Source: Nevskia ramosa DSM 11499
Lineage (GTDB): Bacteria; Pseudomonadota; Gammaproteobacteria; Nevskiales; Nevskiaceae
Assembly: GCF_000420645.1 (NCBI RefSeq)
Contig: NZ_ATVI01000005.1
Span: forward strand, 1,162,357-1,226,356
DNA length: 64,000 nucleotides
Reading direction: 5' to 3'
Made by a program: the position numbers and the translations under genes
Shown here: positions 1 to 9,087 of the stretch, piece after piece
Layout: every line of letters begins with the position of its first letter
How positions within the stretch are numbered: position 1 is the first letter of the stretch
Notes under the pieces: model-generated
Database searches by the model: none
Told to the model about the DNA's origin: nothing
What the model saw: the letters and a program-made list of their open reading frames with translations, nothing else

Positions 1-611
1 CGCTCGCGGGTGATGCGGCCGAGCAGATCGCCTTCGATATGCATGTATACCGGGTAGTTCGGCGCTTTCAGATCAAGCGTGAACGGCGTCATCTGGCCAC
101 CGGGCAGCAGCAACACTTGGGGCTTGAGCTTGGTCGCTTCGTCTTCTTTCCTGTCGTCGTCATCCGAGGATTTCGAGTCGCTGCCGCTCCTGGCTTCCTT
201 CGGCTGGATCGGCGGGATCAGCCGTCCTTCGATGCGCAGCTCGGAATAGAACGGCTGCAGCAACGGCCGCGAGCGGAAGCTGCCGCTCTGGGCGTAGTCG
301 TCCCATTTCGAGGCCGAGGAGGCGATCAGGAAACGATAACCATCCGGCGTGAAGACCAGGCCGATGGCGATGCCTTTCAGGTCGGCTTCGTCCTCGGCCA
401 GACGCAGCAGTTGTTCGACGCGTTTCGATTCGGCTTCCAGCCGGTCATCGATCGCACGGTTGCCGATCGACAGGCTGACGAAGGTGACGATGACGCCGAT
501 GATCGCGATCACCGCCATCAACTCCAGCAAGGTGAAACCTCGCTGCCGCGATGAAGCCGACACCGGCGGGGCAGCGCTGGCGGGCAGCGCCCGCGCAGCG
601 CCTTCGATCAC
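1..611 (-). CDS. gspH: Type II secretion pseudopilin GspH (3' end cut by window)
   Basis: Minor pseudopilin of the type II secretion system, expected at the tip of the periplasmic pseudopilus. The prepilin motif R-G-F-T-L-L-E is followed by a hydrophobic helix; with the GTG start at 611, cleavage would fall between Gly25 and Phe26 with Glu30 at +5. The GTG overlaps the TGA stop of gspG (GTGA), which suggests translational coupling. A nearer GTG at 563 would give a shorter leader, so the start is not certain. A low-complexity acidic stretch rich in Ser, Asp and Lys lies in the second half. The frame stays open to base 1, so the C-terminus is outside the window. Family assignment rests on the pilin motif, moderate length and position after gspG; GspI or GspJ is less likely at this place. 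Confidence 0.8.
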   Translation of the reverse strand, partial: MIEGAARALPASAAPPVSASSRQRGFTLLELMAVIAIIGVIVTFVSLSIGNRAIDDRLEAESKRVEQLLRLAEDEADLKGIAIGLVFTPDGYRFLIASSASKWDDYAQSGSFRSRPLLQPFYSELRIEGRLIPPIQPKEARSGSDSKSSDDDDRKEDEATKLKPQVLLLPGGQMTPFTLDLKAPNYPVYMHIEGDLLGRITRE

Positions 612-1054
612 GGAGCCGGAGCCCAGTTGCCGATGTCGCTGGACGAGCCGTCGCCACCGGGCTTGTTGTCGCTGCCGAGGCTGAACACGTCGATCTCGCC
701 CTTCACGCCGGGGCTCAGGTACTGGTAGGGGTTCTGCCAGGGATCGCGCGGCACCGATTTCAGATAGCCGCCCGGCTTCCAGTTGCGGGCCGGAGGATCG
801 CCCTGCGGAGGTGCGACCAGCGCTTCGAGCCCCTGCTGGGTGCTCGGGTAGTTGAAGTTGTCGAGCTTGTAGAGATTGAGCGCGGTCTCGATCGCGGCGA
901 TGTCCTGCTTGGCCTTGACCTGACGCGCCTTGTCCGGCTGGTCGAAGATATTCGGCGCGACGATGGCGGCGAGGATGCCGATGATCACGACGACGACCAT
1001 GATTTCGATCAGCGTGAAACCGCGTGCGCCCCGCTTCTGAGTCTGTGTTTTCAT
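608..1054 (-). CDS. gspG: Type II secretion major pseudopilin GspG
   Basis: Major subunit of the type II secretion pseudopilus. The 148-residue protein has a short basic leader, then the pilin motif R-G-F-T-L-I-E with cleavage expected after Gly12 and Glu17 at +5, then a strongly hydrophobic N-terminal helix. The C-terminal part has the GspG signature: the P-S-T-Q-Q-G-L-E-A-L motif, the D-P-W-Q-N-P-Y-Q-Y motif and the S-L-G-S-D calcium-loop region. The ATG at 1054 gives a normal leader; an in-frame ATG at 1078 would add eight residues and cannot be excluded, as neither has a strong ribosome site. gspH follows with overlapping stop and start. The other gsp genes would lie to the left of the window. 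Confidence 0.93.
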   Translation of the reverse strand: MKTQTQKRGARGFTLIEIMVVVVIIGILAAIVAPNIFDQPDKARQVKAKQDIAAIETALNLYKLDNFNYPSTQQGLEALVAPPQGDPPARNWKPGGYLKSVPRDPWQNPYQYLSPGVKGEIDVFSLGSDNKPGGDGSSSDIGNWAPAP

Positions 1055-1097
1055 GATCCGCAAGAAGGTTGAAGACATTGATAATGCCGCAGGAACG

Positions 1098-1724
1098 ATG
1101 ACAAGAATGATAACAGAGGCCTCCCCGACGACTGCTTGGCCGGCTCCTGCAGCCTGGTTGCCGTATCTGCTGCTGTCGGTGATGTCCGGCCTGCTGATGC
1201 TCGGTGGCGAGCCGGTGATCGAAGCGCTCCGTTACGACCGTGTCGCCGTCGGCGCCGGCGAGTGGTGGCGGCTGTTCAGCGGCAACCTTGTTCACCTTGG
1301 CTGGTGGCACTGGTTTTTCAATGTGCTGAGCTTCGCGCTGCTGGTCTTTTTGTGCCCGGAACGCAACCGGCCGGGCGAGTGGCTGCTGCGCATCCTGGTG
1401 ATCGGCACTGGCGTCTGTTTCGGGCTACATCTGTTCACTCCAAATCTGGAAAATTACGTGGGCCTGTCGGGACTTGCGTACGGATTGCTGGTTTTCGGCT
1501 TCATCCGGCAGATCGTTATAGGTGATCGTTTCGCAGTGGCTTGTCTGGGCTTCGTTGCGGCGCGTATCGTGTGGGAAATGGTGATCGGCGCGCCGAAGTC
1601 AGAAGAGACTTTGATCGGCGGCTCGGTCGTCGCCGAATCGCATCTGTACGGGGTGGTTGCAGCCGTGATCTATGGCCTGGCAACCGGGGCCTTCCGTCGG
1701 CCCGCGCGTCCGGCAACGGCCTGA
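1098..1724 (+). CDS. rrtA: Rhombosortase (rhomboid-family protease for GlyGly-CTERM proteins)
   Basis: Small six-helix rhomboid-family membrane protease of 208 residues. Visible hallmarks are the H-L-G-W-W-H-W-F-F-N segment (residues 66-75), the G-L-S-G active-site loop with Ser124 and the second-half E-S-H-L-Y-G motif with the likely catalytic His182. The family is known to trim surface proteins carrying a C-terminal GlyGly-CTERM tail after type II secretion. The start at 1098 is supported by AGGA five bases upstream; a longer frame from 1053 overlaps gspG and lacks support. The gene is divergent from gspG with about 43 bases between the starts, which fits a role with the secretion system. 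No GlyGly-CTERM substrate is visible in the window. Confidence 0.82.
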   Translation: MTRMITEASPTTAWPAPAAWLPYLLLSVMSGLLMLGGEPVIEALRYDRVAVGAGEWWRLFSGNLVHLGWWHWFFNVLSFALLVFLCPERNRPGEWLLRILVIGTGVCFGLHLFTPNLENYVGLSGLAYGLLVFGFIRQIVIGDRFAVACLGFVAARIVWEMVIGAPKSEETLIGGSVVAESHLYGVVAAVIYGLATGAFRRPARPATA

Positions 1725-1778
1725 CCATTCGCTGCAGACCAGAACGATCCCAGAAGCGTCAGATACCTCAGGACAAGA

Positions 1779-2726
1779 ATGAAATACGCGTTGCTGTTTC
1801 CCGGCCAGGGCTCCCAGGAAGTCGGGATGCTCGGCACTCTCGCCGCGGCTCACCCGATCATCGATGCCACTTTTGCGGAAGCGTCCGACACGCTCGGTTA
1901 CGACCTGGCCGCGCTGATCAAGAACGGCCCGGCCGAAGAATTGAACCGCACCCAGCGCACCCAGCCGGCGCTGCTAGCCGCCAGCGTTGCCGTGGCACGG
2001 CTCTGGCAGAGCCTCTGCCTGCCACCGCCGACCGCACTGGCCGGCCATAGCCTCGGCGAGTACTCGGCGCTGGTGGTGGCGGATGCCCTGCAGTTCGCCG
2101 ACGCGCTGAAGCTGGTCGAACTGCGCGGCGAGCTGATGCAGTCCGCCGTGCCGCAGGGCGTGGGCGCGATGGCGGCCGTGATCGGCGTCGACGACGAGAT
2201 CGTCGAGAAAGCCTGCGCAGCCTACGACGGCGACGGCGTCCTCGAGCCGGCCAACTACAACGCCCCGGGACAGGTGGTGGTCGCCGGCAGCAAGGGCGCG
2301 GTTGATTGGCTGGTGGCGAACAGCAAGACCTTCGGCATCCGCAAGGTGATGCCGATTCCGGTGTCGGTGCCTTCGCATTGCTCGATGATGCGCGGCGCTG
2401 CCGAGCAGCTTGCCGAGCGTCTGAAGACGGTGGCGATCGCCACGCCGGCGATTCCGGTGCTGCACAACCTCGACGGCCAGCCACGCAGCGATGCAGATGG
2501 CATCCGCAACGCGCTGATCGAGCAACTGTTCCGGCCGGTGCGCTGGGTGACGACGATCCGCAACCTCGAAGCGATGGACTGTCACGCGCTGTTCGAATGC
2601 GGCCCGGGCAAGGTGCTAGCGACGATCAACAAGCGCATCGTCGACGTCGCTTCCGGCAACCGCCTTTCGATCGCCTTGGGCGATCCCGAAGGTCTGCAGC
2701 TGGCGCAAGCCTCGTTCAATCCCTAA
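1779..2726 (+). CDS. fabD: Malonyl-CoA:ACP transacylase FabD
   Basis: Transfers malonyl groups from CoA to acyl carrier protein, supplying the elongation unit of type II fatty acid synthesis in the cytoplasm. The 315-residue length is usual. Visible hallmarks are the G-Q-G-S-Q motif near residue 9, the nucleophile elbow G-H-S-L-G with Ser91, the carboxylate-binding Arg116 and catalytic His200 in V-P-S-H. It opens the run fabD, fabG, acpP, fabF. In many relatives plsX and fabH stand directly upstream; here a rhombosortase gene does, so those genes must be elsewhere. Ten bases separate it from fabG, indicating cotranscription. Confidence 0.96.
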   Translation: MKYALLFPGQGSQEVGMLGTLAAAHPIIDATFAEASDTLGYDLAALIKNGPAEELNRTQRTQPALLAASVAVARLWQSLCLPPPTALAGHSLGEYSALVVADALQFADALKLVELRGELMQSAVPQGVGAMAAVIGVDDEIVEKACAAYDGDGVLEPANYNAPGQVVVAGSKGAVDWLVANSKTFGIRKVMPIPVSVPSHCSMMRGAAEQLAERLKTVAIATPAIPVLHNLDGQPRSDADGIRNALIEQLFRPVRWVTTIRNLEAMDCHALFECGPGKVLATINKRIVDVASGNRLSIALGDPEGLQLAQASFNP

Positions 2727-2736
2727 CGGAGTTTTC

Positions 2737-3507
2737 ATGAGCACCCCCCAATCAAGCAGCCCCTCGAGTCGTTTCGCCACTGGTAGCGTGGCACTGGTCA
2801 CCGGCGCAACGCGCGGTATCGGCCGCGGCATTGCCGAGCGTCTGACTGCAGAAGGCGTCAAGGTCATCGGTACCGCCACTTCGGAAGCCGGTGCCGCCCA
2901 GATCGAGGAATATCTGGCGCCGCAGGGCGGGGCAGGCCGCGTACTCGATGTCCGAGATCCGGCGGCGATCGATGCGCTGGTCAGCGCCACGATCAAGGAG
3001 TTCGGGCCGCTGGCCATCCTGGTCAACAACGCCGGCGTCACCCGTGATGGCCTGCTGCTGCGGATGAAGGATGCCGACTGGAGTGACGTCATCGACACCG
3101 ATCTGTCCAGCGTCTTCCGGCTGTCCAAGGCCGTGGTGCCGGGCATGATGAAGGCGCGCTCCGGCCGCATCATCTCGATCGGCTCGGTAGTCGGCACCAT
3201 GGGCAACGGCGGCCAGACCAACTACGCTGCGGCCAAGGCTGGCCTGATCGGCTTCTCGAAATCGCTGGCCCGGGAGATCGGTTCACGCGGCATCACCGTC
3301 AACGTGGTGGCACCAGGCTTCATCGATACCGACATGACCAAGGGCCTGAAGGACGAGCAGCGCGCTGCACTGATCGAGCAGGTGGCGATCAAGCGTCTCG
3401 GTGCCGTCAACGATATCGCCGCTGCCGTGGCCTTTCTGGCATCCTCTGATGCCGCTTACGTGACTGGCGAAACGCTCCACGTGAACGGTGGCATGTATAT
3501 GATCTGA
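2737..3507 (+). CDS. fabG: 3-oxoacyl-ACP reductase FabG
   Basis: NADPH-dependent reductase of the fatty acid elongation cycle, short-chain dehydrogenase family. The cofactor motif T-G-A-T-R-G-I-G is at residues 22-29, N-N-A-G at 97-100, and the catalytic set Ser150, Tyr163 and Lys167 is intact. The C-terminus has the usual substrate-loop and G-G-M-Y-M-I ending. The protein has about twelve extra residues, rich in Ser and Pro, before the Rossmann fold compared with E. coli FabG; the ATG is preceded by a GGAG-type ribosome site, so the longer start is reasonable. Position between fabD and acpP confirms the role. Confidence 0.95.
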   Translation: MSTPQSSSPSSRFATGSVALVTGATRGIGRGIAERLTAEGVKVIGTATSEAGAAQIEEYLAPQGGAGRVLDVRDPAAIDALVSATIKEFGPLAILVNNAGVTRDGLLLRMKDADWSDVIDTDLSSVFRLSKAVVPGMMKARSGRIISIGSVVGTMGNGGQTNYAAAKAGLIGFSKSLAREIGSRGITVNVVAPGFIDTDMTKGLKDEQRAALIEQVAIKRLGAVNDIAAAVAFLASSDAAYVTGETLHVNGGMYMI

Positions 3508-3572
3508 AAAGCATTACCAAACACTTGCAATGCCTGCACCCGATTGGCTGGCAGCAGGCTGCATGAATCTCT

Positions 3573-3578
3573 TACACT
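3573..3578 (+). promoter_or_regulatory. Possible -10 element of an acpP promoter
   Basis: The 109-base gap before acpP is the longest in the fab run. It carries TACACT about 38 bases before the acpP start, a fair -10 match, but no convincing -35 box at the right spacing. A separate acpP promoter is common in the family because ACP is needed in large amounts. Weak evidence. Confidence 0.25.
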
Positions 3579-3616
3579 AGCGCCGCTTTTAGCCCCATAA
3601 CTCCGAGGGAGTCCAG

Positions 3617-3862
3617 ATGAGCAGTCTTGAAGAAAAAGTCAAAAAGATCATTGCCGAACAGCTTTCCGTGGCTGAAGACCAGATCACCCCGGAGGCCTCG
3701 TTCGTTGAAGATCTCGGCGCCGACTCTCTCGACACCGTCGAACTCGTGATGGCACTCGAAGAAGAGTTCGAGATCGACATCCCGGACGAAGAAGCCGAAA
3801 AGATCGTCACCTTCCGTGACGTGCTGAGCTACATCAAGTCGCACACCAACCAGGCTTCCTGA
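3617..3862 (+). CDS. acpP: Acyl carrier protein
   Basis: Small acidic four-helix protein of 81 residues that carries growing acyl chains on a phosphopantetheine arm. The attachment motif G-A-D-S-L-D is present with Ser37. The recognition helix after it is rich in Glu (V-M-A-L-E-E-E-F), as in true fatty acid ACPs. A good ribosome site (GAGGGAG) stands before the ATG. It sits between fabG and fabF as in most Gammaproteobacteria. Confidence 0.97.
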   Translation: MSSLEEKVKKIIAEQLSVAEDQITPEASFVEDLGADSLDTVELVMALEEEFEIDIPDEEAEKIVTFRDVLSYIKSHTNQAS

Positions 3863-3911
3863 TCAGCCTGCGTAGCCTCACCTTCCTTTCATCCCAATCT
3901 GCTAACGACTC

Positions 3912-5153
3912 ATGACGCGACGTCGCGTAGTCGTCACCGGCCTCGGTATCGTCTCGCCGGTCGGCTCTGATATCCCCACTGCCTGGTCGAATCTGCTTGC
4001 CGGATACAGCGGCATCAAGCCGATGACGGCCTATGACGTTTCGACCTACCCGACGCGGTTTGCCGGGCTGGTCGAGGGGTTCGATGTGCTGAAGTGGGTG
4101 GGCCCCAAGGAAGTTCGTCGCAACGACCCGTTCATTCATTACGGTGTCGGCGCGGCGAAGATGGCGGTGATCGACGCCGGACTGGAAATCACCGATGCCA
4201 ACCGCGAGCGCATCGCGGTGATCGTCGGCTCCGGTATCGGCGGCATCGGCACCATCGAGGAGCAGTGCACGCTGCTCAATGGTCCGGGCGGCGTGAAGAA
4301 GGTTTCGCCGTTCTTCGTCGCCGGTTGCATCATCAACATGGTGTCCGGCGCGATCTCGATCGAACTGGGTCTGAACGGGCCGAGCTTCGGCATCGTCTCG
4401 GCCTGTACGACCGGCACGCATTCAATCGGCATGGCACATCGGATGATCGTTTATGGCGATGCCGATGTCGTCATCGCCGGCGGTGCGGAAGCAGGCTCGG
4501 CTCCGGCCGGTGTCGCTGGCTTCTGCGCCTCCAGAGCCTTGTCCACCCGCAACGATTCGCCAACCACGGCCAGCCGGCCCTGGGATCGCGATCGTGACGG
4601 TTTCGTGCTCGGCGATGGTGCCGGCGTGATGGTGCTCGAAGAGTACGAACACGCCAAGGCGCGTGGCGCGCAGATTTATGCAGAGCTGATCGGCTTCGGC
4701 CTGACCAGCGACGCGTTCCACATCACCCAGCCGGTACCGGGTGCGCCACAAGTTGCGCGCTGCATGGTCAACGCGATCAAGGACGCCGGCATCAACGCCA
4801 CGGACATCGATCACGTCAACGCTCACGCCACATCGACCCCGCTGGGTGATGTCGCCGAAAGCGATGCGATCAAATCGGCACTGGGCGAGCACGCCTACAA
4901 GGTCGCGATCAGCGGCACCAAGTCGATGACCGGGCATCTGCTCGGCGCGGCTGGTGGCATCGAAGCGATCTTTTCGGTGCTGGCGATCCGCGACAACATC
5001 GCGCCGCCAACGATCAATCTGGATAACCCGGACGAAGGCTGCGACCTCGATTACACGCCGCACAAGGCACGCGAGCGGAAGATCGACATCGCGATATCCA
5101 ACTCCTTCGGCTTCGGCGGCACCAACGGCTCGCTGGTATTCCGTCGCATCTGA
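3912..5153 (+). CDS. fabF: 3-oxoacyl-ACP synthase II FabF
   Basis: Condensing enzyme of fatty acid elongation. The 413-residue length is standard and the Cys-His-His triad is intact: Cys165 in S-A-C-T-T-G, His305 in N-A-H-A-T-S-T-P and His342 in G-H-L-L-G-A-A-G, with the conserved Lys337. The ending F-G-F-G-G-T-N is typical. It lies 49 bases after acpP and is followed by pabB. Confidence 0.96.
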   Translation: MTRRRVVVTGLGIVSPVGSDIPTAWSNLLAGYSGIKPMTAYDVSTYPTRFAGLVEGFDVLKWVGPKEVRRNDPFIHYGVGAAKMAVIDAGLEITDANRERIAVIVGSGIGGIGTIEEQCTLLNGPGGVKKVSPFFVAGCIINMVSGAISIELGLNGPSFGIVSACTTGTHSIGMAHRMIVYGDADVVIAGGAEAGSAPAGVAGFCASRALSTRNDSPTTASRPWDRDRDGFVLGDGAGVMVLEEYEHAKARGAQIYAELIGFGLTSDAFHITQPVPGAPQVARCMVNAIKDAGINATDIDHVNAHATSTPLGDVAESDAIKSALGEHAYKVAISGTKSMTGHLLGAAGGIEAIFSVLAIRDNIAPPTINLDNPDEGCDLDYTPHKARERKIDIAISNSFGFGGTNGSLVFRRI

Positions 5154-5212
5154 ACGGCATCCGGTCGCGCTTGCGGCCGGAACGCCTTGCCGCAATGGCT
5201 TGATTGAGACCG

Positions 5213-6523
5213 ATGCTCCACTGCGCATTGCCCGCTTCAGTGGATCTGCTGGCTTTGCATCGCCGGTTTCCCGAGCGTTATCCCTTTCTGCTGCAGTCCG
5301 TGGCCAGCCATCCCCAGGCCGGCCGCTACGATCTGCTGTTCGCGTTTCCTGAAGATGCGATCGAGGCAAGGGCCGGTGATGCCGATTTCTTCGCCGCGCT
5401 CGACGACGCAGCCGCTTCGCTGAGCAGAACAGACGATCATGGTTTGCCCTTCGTCGGTGGCTGGTTCCTGCTCGCCGGTTACGAAGCGGTGCGCTGGGTA
5501 GAGCCCCGGCTGCGCCTGCCGCTGTCGCCGTATCGATTGCCGGATGCGCTGGCCGTGCGCTGCTCCGGCGCGATCATCGTCGACCGGGTTGCCGACACCG
5601 TGCTGGGCTTGAGCGAAAGCTCGATCGCGGCGATCAGGCAGATGGAACAGGATTGCGCGGCGACGATGTTTTCGAGCGCGGCGCCAGTCGAGCAGACGCC
5701 GTTGACGATCATCGAGGACGACGAGTCGCGCTTCCTCGGCGGCGTCTCGCGCATCCTCGACTACCTCGATGCCGGCGATGTCTTCCAAGTCAATCTGTCG
5801 CGGCGCTGGACGGCGCGTTACGGTGAACCGGTCGATGCGACAGCGCTGTACGAGCGTCTGCGGCGCGCCAATCCAGCGCCGTTCGCCGGGCTCGCGTCCT
5901 GGCGCGGCAGCACCGTGCTCAGCTCATCACCGGAACGGCTGATCGAACTGTCCGGCGGCATGGCGCAGACGCGGCCGATCGCCGGCACCCATGCCCGCGA
6001 TCGCGCTGAAGACGAGCGCGATCGCGAGCGCCTGATCGCCAGCCTCAAGGAACGCGCCGAGCACGTGATGCTGATCGATCTCGAACGCAATGATCTCGGT
6101 CGCATCGCGGTGCCCGGCACCGTCGAGGTCAGCGAGCTGATGACGGTCGAGAGCTACGCTCACGTCCATCACATCGTCTCCAACGTCCGTGGCCGGCTGC
6201 GGGACGGCGTCGGCCCCGGTGCAGCGCTGCGCGCGGTGTTCCCCGGCGGCACCATCACCGGCGCGCCGAAAGTCCGGGCGATGGAAGTGATCGCCGAACT
6301 CGAAGGCGAGGGCCGCGGCCCGTATACCGGCGCGATGGGTTATCTGTCCCGCTGCGGCCGGCTCGACACCAACATCCTGATCCGCACCCTGGTCTGCGAG
6401 GGCGACACGGTCAGCTTTCGCGCCGGCGCCGGCATCGTCGCCGACTCGAAGCCGCTGGCCGAACTCGCCGAGACCCGCGCCAAGGCGCGCGGCCTGCTGC
6501 TGGCGCTCGGAACGTCGGCATGA
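5213..6523 (+). CDS. pabB: Aminodeoxychorismate synthase component I PabB
   Basis: Converts chorismate plus ammonia to 4-amino-4-deoxychorismate, first committed step to p-aminobenzoate and folate. The C-terminal chorismate-binding domain shows the S-S-S-P-E-R and R-P-I-A-G-T-H motifs, the E-R-N-D-L-G motif and the G-G-T-I-T-G-A-P-K motif. The last of these, and direct linkage to pabC, favour PabB over anthranilate synthase TrpE. ATG at 5213 is preferred to an in-frame TTG nine bases earlier. The stop overlaps the pabC start by four bases, so the two are probably coupled. The glutamine amidotransferase partner PabA is not in this window. Confidence 0.9.
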   Translation: MLHCALPASVDLLALHRRFPERYPFLLQSVASHPQAGRYDLLFAFPEDAIEARAGDADFFAALDDAAASLSRTDDHGLPFVGGWFLLAGYEAVRWVEPRLRLPLSPYRLPDALAVRCSGAIIVDRVADTVLGLSESSIAAIRQMEQDCAATMFSSAAPVEQTPLTIIEDDESRFLGGVSRILDYLDAGDVFQVNLSRRWTARYGEPVDATALYERLRRANPAPFAGLASWRGSTVLSSSPERLIELSGGMAQTRPIAGTHARDRAEDERDRERLIASLKERAEHVMLIDLERNDLGRIAVPGTVEVSELMTVESYAHVHHIVSNVRGRLRDGVGPGAALRAVFPGGTITGAPKVRAMEVIAELEGEGRGPYTGAMGYLSRCGRLDTNILIRTLVCEGDTVSFRAGAGIVADSKPLAELAETRAKARGLLLALGTSA

Positions 6524-7356
6524 CTGCGGCGCGCTGCATCCGCTGGAACGGCGAGGCCGTCGATACGATTCCCGCCAGCAGCCGCGGCCTGCATTACGGC
6601 GACGGCGTGTTCCGCACGATGCTGATGCAGGGCGGCAAGATCGTCGCGCTCGATGCGCAGGTCGACAAGCTGGCCGCCGATGCCGCCGTGCTCGGCCTCG
6701 AAAGTTCGCAGCAGCTGCTGCGTGACGAACTCGCGGCGATCGCCTCGTTCGGCGACGCCACGATCAAGCTGCTGCTGCTGCGCGCTGGCGCGGGGCGCGG
6801 CTATCGGCCGCAGACCACGCAGGCCGATCGCCTGCTGTTCGTCTATCCGCCGCCCAGCTGGCCGGCTAACCATGCGATCGATGGCATCGCCGCCATTCGC
6901 TCGCCGGTGACGATGGCGACTCAGCCGTTGCTCGCCGGCATCAAGCATCTGAACCGGCTCGAACAGGTGCTGGCCAGCCGTGATTGGCCCGCCGATGTCG
7001 ATGAAGCCTTGCTGGCCGACGAGCGCGGCAATCCCGTCTGCGGCACGCGCAGCAACCTGTTCTGGGTCAGCAAGGGATGCCTGTACACGCCAGCGCTCGA
7101 CCGCTGCGGCGTGGCCGGCGTCACGCGCAGCCAGGTGCTGGTATTGGCCGGACAGCTCGGCATCGATTGCCAGATTGCCGGCCAGCCCTGGACGGCACTG
7201 CAATCGGCCGATGAAGCTTTCGTCTGCAACAGCCTGGTCGGCATCTGGCCCTTGCGGCGTCTGGACGATCATCCCTATTCGGCAATAAGACCGATCACCC
7301 ATCGCCTGCAGACAGCCCTTGTCCATCCATTGGCCCATCCATTCCGAGGAGTTTGA
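6520..7356 (+). CDS. pabC: Aminodeoxychorismate lyase PabC
   Basis: PLP-dependent fold type IV enzyme that splits aminodeoxychorismate into p-aminobenzoate and pyruvate. The opening segment R-G-L-H-Y-G-D-G-V-F-R-T is the family signature and the PLP lysine is Lys142 in I-K-H-L-N-R. The 278-residue length is normal. It overlaps pabB by four bases and its TGA shares one base with the mltG ATG, a tightly packed order typical of pabC-mltG-tmk clusters. Confidence 0.93.
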   Translation: MTAARCIRWNGEAVDTIPASSRGLHYGDGVFRTMLMQGGKIVALDAQVDKLAADAAVLGLESSQQLLRDELAAIASFGDATIKLLLLRAGAGRGYRPQTTQADRLLFVYPPPSWPANHAIDGIAAIRSPVTMATQPLLAGIKHLNRLEQVLASRDWPADVDEALLADERGNPVCGTRSNLFWVSKGCLYTPALDRCGVAGVTRSQVLVLAGQLGIDCQIAGQPWTALQSADEAFVCNSLVGIWPLRRLDDHPYSAIRPITHRLQTALVHPLAHPFRGV

Positions 7357-8432
7357 TGAGCACGCCAAAGAAGCCAAAAAAAGCCAAACCGAAGCGCAGC
7401 TGGCTGGGCCGGATGTTCCGGCGCCTGCTCACCCTGATGCTGACCTCGGTGCTGGCCGGTATTGTGCTGCTGTTCGACGGCCACCAGCAGCTCGATGCGC
7501 CGCTGGGCTTGAGCGAACCGCGCAATTTCGATATCGAAGCCGGCAGCAGCCTGCCGAAGATCCTCGCCAAGGCCAACGAGCAGGGCGTTTTCTCGGCGCA
7601 TCGCCAGGCGATCTATCTCGGCCTGCTGGCGAGAATCGATGGCCGTGCCGCTATGGTCAAGGCCGGCGAGTACCGGATCGAACCGACGATGACGCCGCGC
7701 AGCCTGCTGGCGCTGTGGGTGTCCGGCAAGACCGTGCTGCACGAACTGCAGCTGATCGAAGGCTGGCGTTTCGCCGATGCGCTGAAGAAAGTGCGTGAAT
7801 CGCCGGTGCTGACCCAGACCCTGGCGCCAGACCTTGACGACGCCGGTCTGATGACCGCGCTCGGCCAGCCCGGCAAGTCAGCCGAGGGGCGCCTGTTCCC
7901 GGACACCTACCGGTTCAGCAAGGGCATGAGCGATGTCGCGTTCCTGCGCAAGGCCGTCGCCGCGCAGGAGCAGGTGCTGGCCGAAGAATGGGCTGGCCGT
8001 GATCCAACCCTGCCGTACGATGGTCCCGAACAGGCGCTGATCATGGCCTCGATCATCGAGAAGGAGACCGGCGTGGCCGCGGAGCGCGAACAGATTGCCG
8101 GGGTCTTCGTTCGCCGCCTGCAGATCGGCATGCGCCTGCAGACCGATCCGACCGTGATCTACGGCATCGGCAGCGCCTACGACGGCAACATCCACAGTCG
8201 CGACCTGCTCGCCGACACGCCGTACAACACCTACACCCGCGACGGTCTGCCACCGACGCCGATCTGCCTGCCGGGCCGCGCCTCGGTGCACGCCGCGATG
8301 CACCCGGCCGCTGGCAGCGCGCTGTATTTCGTCGGCAAGGGCGATGGCAGCCATCAGTTCTCGGCGACCCTGACCGAACACAATGAAGCGGTGCGCCGCT
8401 ATCAGCTGGGTGGCCGCGGAGCCGCGCAGTGA
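7356..8432 (+). CDS. mltG: Endolytic peptidoglycan transglycosylase MltG
   Basis: Inner-membrane lytic transglycosylase thought to end growing glycan strands. The protein has a Lys-rich cytoplasmic start, one membrane helix around residues 25-42, and a periplasmic YceG domain with the catalytic glutamate in A-S-I-I-E-K-E-T (Glu235). The tail motifs T-Y-x-x-x-G-L-P-P-x-P-I are present. ATG at 7356 has a GAGGAG ribosome site just upstream. It lies between pabC and tmk as in E. coli relatives. Confidence 0.94.
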   Translation: MSTPKKPKKAKPKRSWLGRMFRRLLTLMLTSVLAGIVLLFDGHQQLDAPLGLSEPRNFDIEAGSSLPKILAKANEQGVFSAHRQAIYLGLLARIDGRAAMVKAGEYRIEPTMTPRSLLALWVSGKTVLHELQLIEGWRFADALKKVRESPVLTQTLAPDLDDAGLMTALGQPGKSAEGRLFPDTYRFSKGMSDVAFLRKAVAAQEQVLAEEWAGRDPTLPYDGPEQALIMASIIEKETGVAAEREQIAGVFVRRLQIGMRLQTDPTVIYGIGSAYDGNIHSRDLLADTPYNTYTRDGLPPTPICLPGRASVHAAMHPAAGSALYFVGKGDGSHQFSATLTEHNEAVRRYQLGGRGAAQ

Positions 8433-9079
8433 GCCGTGGACTTCTCATCGTGCTCGAAGGCGGCGAGGGTGCCGGGAAGGGTTCAGTGCTGTCGGCGATC
8501 GCCGAATGGCTGCAGGCCCAGGGCATAGAACCGCTGTGCACCCGGGCACCGGGCGGCACTCCCGAGGGCCAGGTCATACGCTCGGCGCTGGTGCAGAGCG
8601 GCGCGGACTGGGAGCCGACCGCCGAGCTGCTGCTGATGATGGCCGACCGCGCCCAGCACGTCGGCCGCCTGATCCGCCCGGCGCTGGCAGCCGGCCGTAT
8701 CGTGCTCTGCGACCGCTTCGTCGGCTCGACGATCGCCTATCAGGGCGGCGGCCGCGGGCTTTCGTCCAGCGTCATTCTCGATCTGCAGAAGATCGCCGCC
8801 GCCGAGGTCACCGCCGACCTGACCATCCTGCTCGACGTACCACCGGCCATCGGCCTGAAGCGCAGCCTGAAACGGCTGGCCGAGCAGAACTCCAGCGAAG
8901 ATCTGTTCGAGCGGCTTGATCTGAGTTTTCACGAGCGCGTCCGCGCCAGCTTCCTTGCCCAGGCCGCCGATGACCCGAAGCACTGGGCCGTCGTCGATGC
9001 CAGTCGAGTGATCGCCGAAGTCATTGCCGACGTTCAAACTCGCCTGGCCGGACTACTCGGGAAGCGCTCCGCAGCCTGA
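8429..9079 (+). CDS. tmk: Thymidylate kinase Tmk
   Basis: Phosphorylates dTMP to dTDP. The P-loop G-E-G-A-G-K-G-S is at residues 12-19 and the D-R-F-V-G-S-T motif is present. GTG start overlaps the mltG stop (GTGA). The 216-residue length is usual. Normally holB follows directly in this cluster; here tmk ends eight bases before the stop of a convergent purine-island gene and holB is about 33.6 kb away. Confidence 0.94.
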   Translation: MSRGLLIVLEGGEGAGKGSVLSAIAEWLQAQGIEPLCTRAPGGTPEGQVIRSALVQSGADWEPTAELLLMMADRAQHVGRLIRPALAAGRIVLCDRFVGSTIAYQGGGRGLSSSVILDLQKIAAAEVTADLTILLDVPPAIGLKRSLKRLAEQNSSEDLFERLDLSFHERVRASFLAQAADDPKHWAVVDASRVIAEVIADVQTRLAGLLGKRSAA

Positions 9080-9087
9080 GTCGAGGT

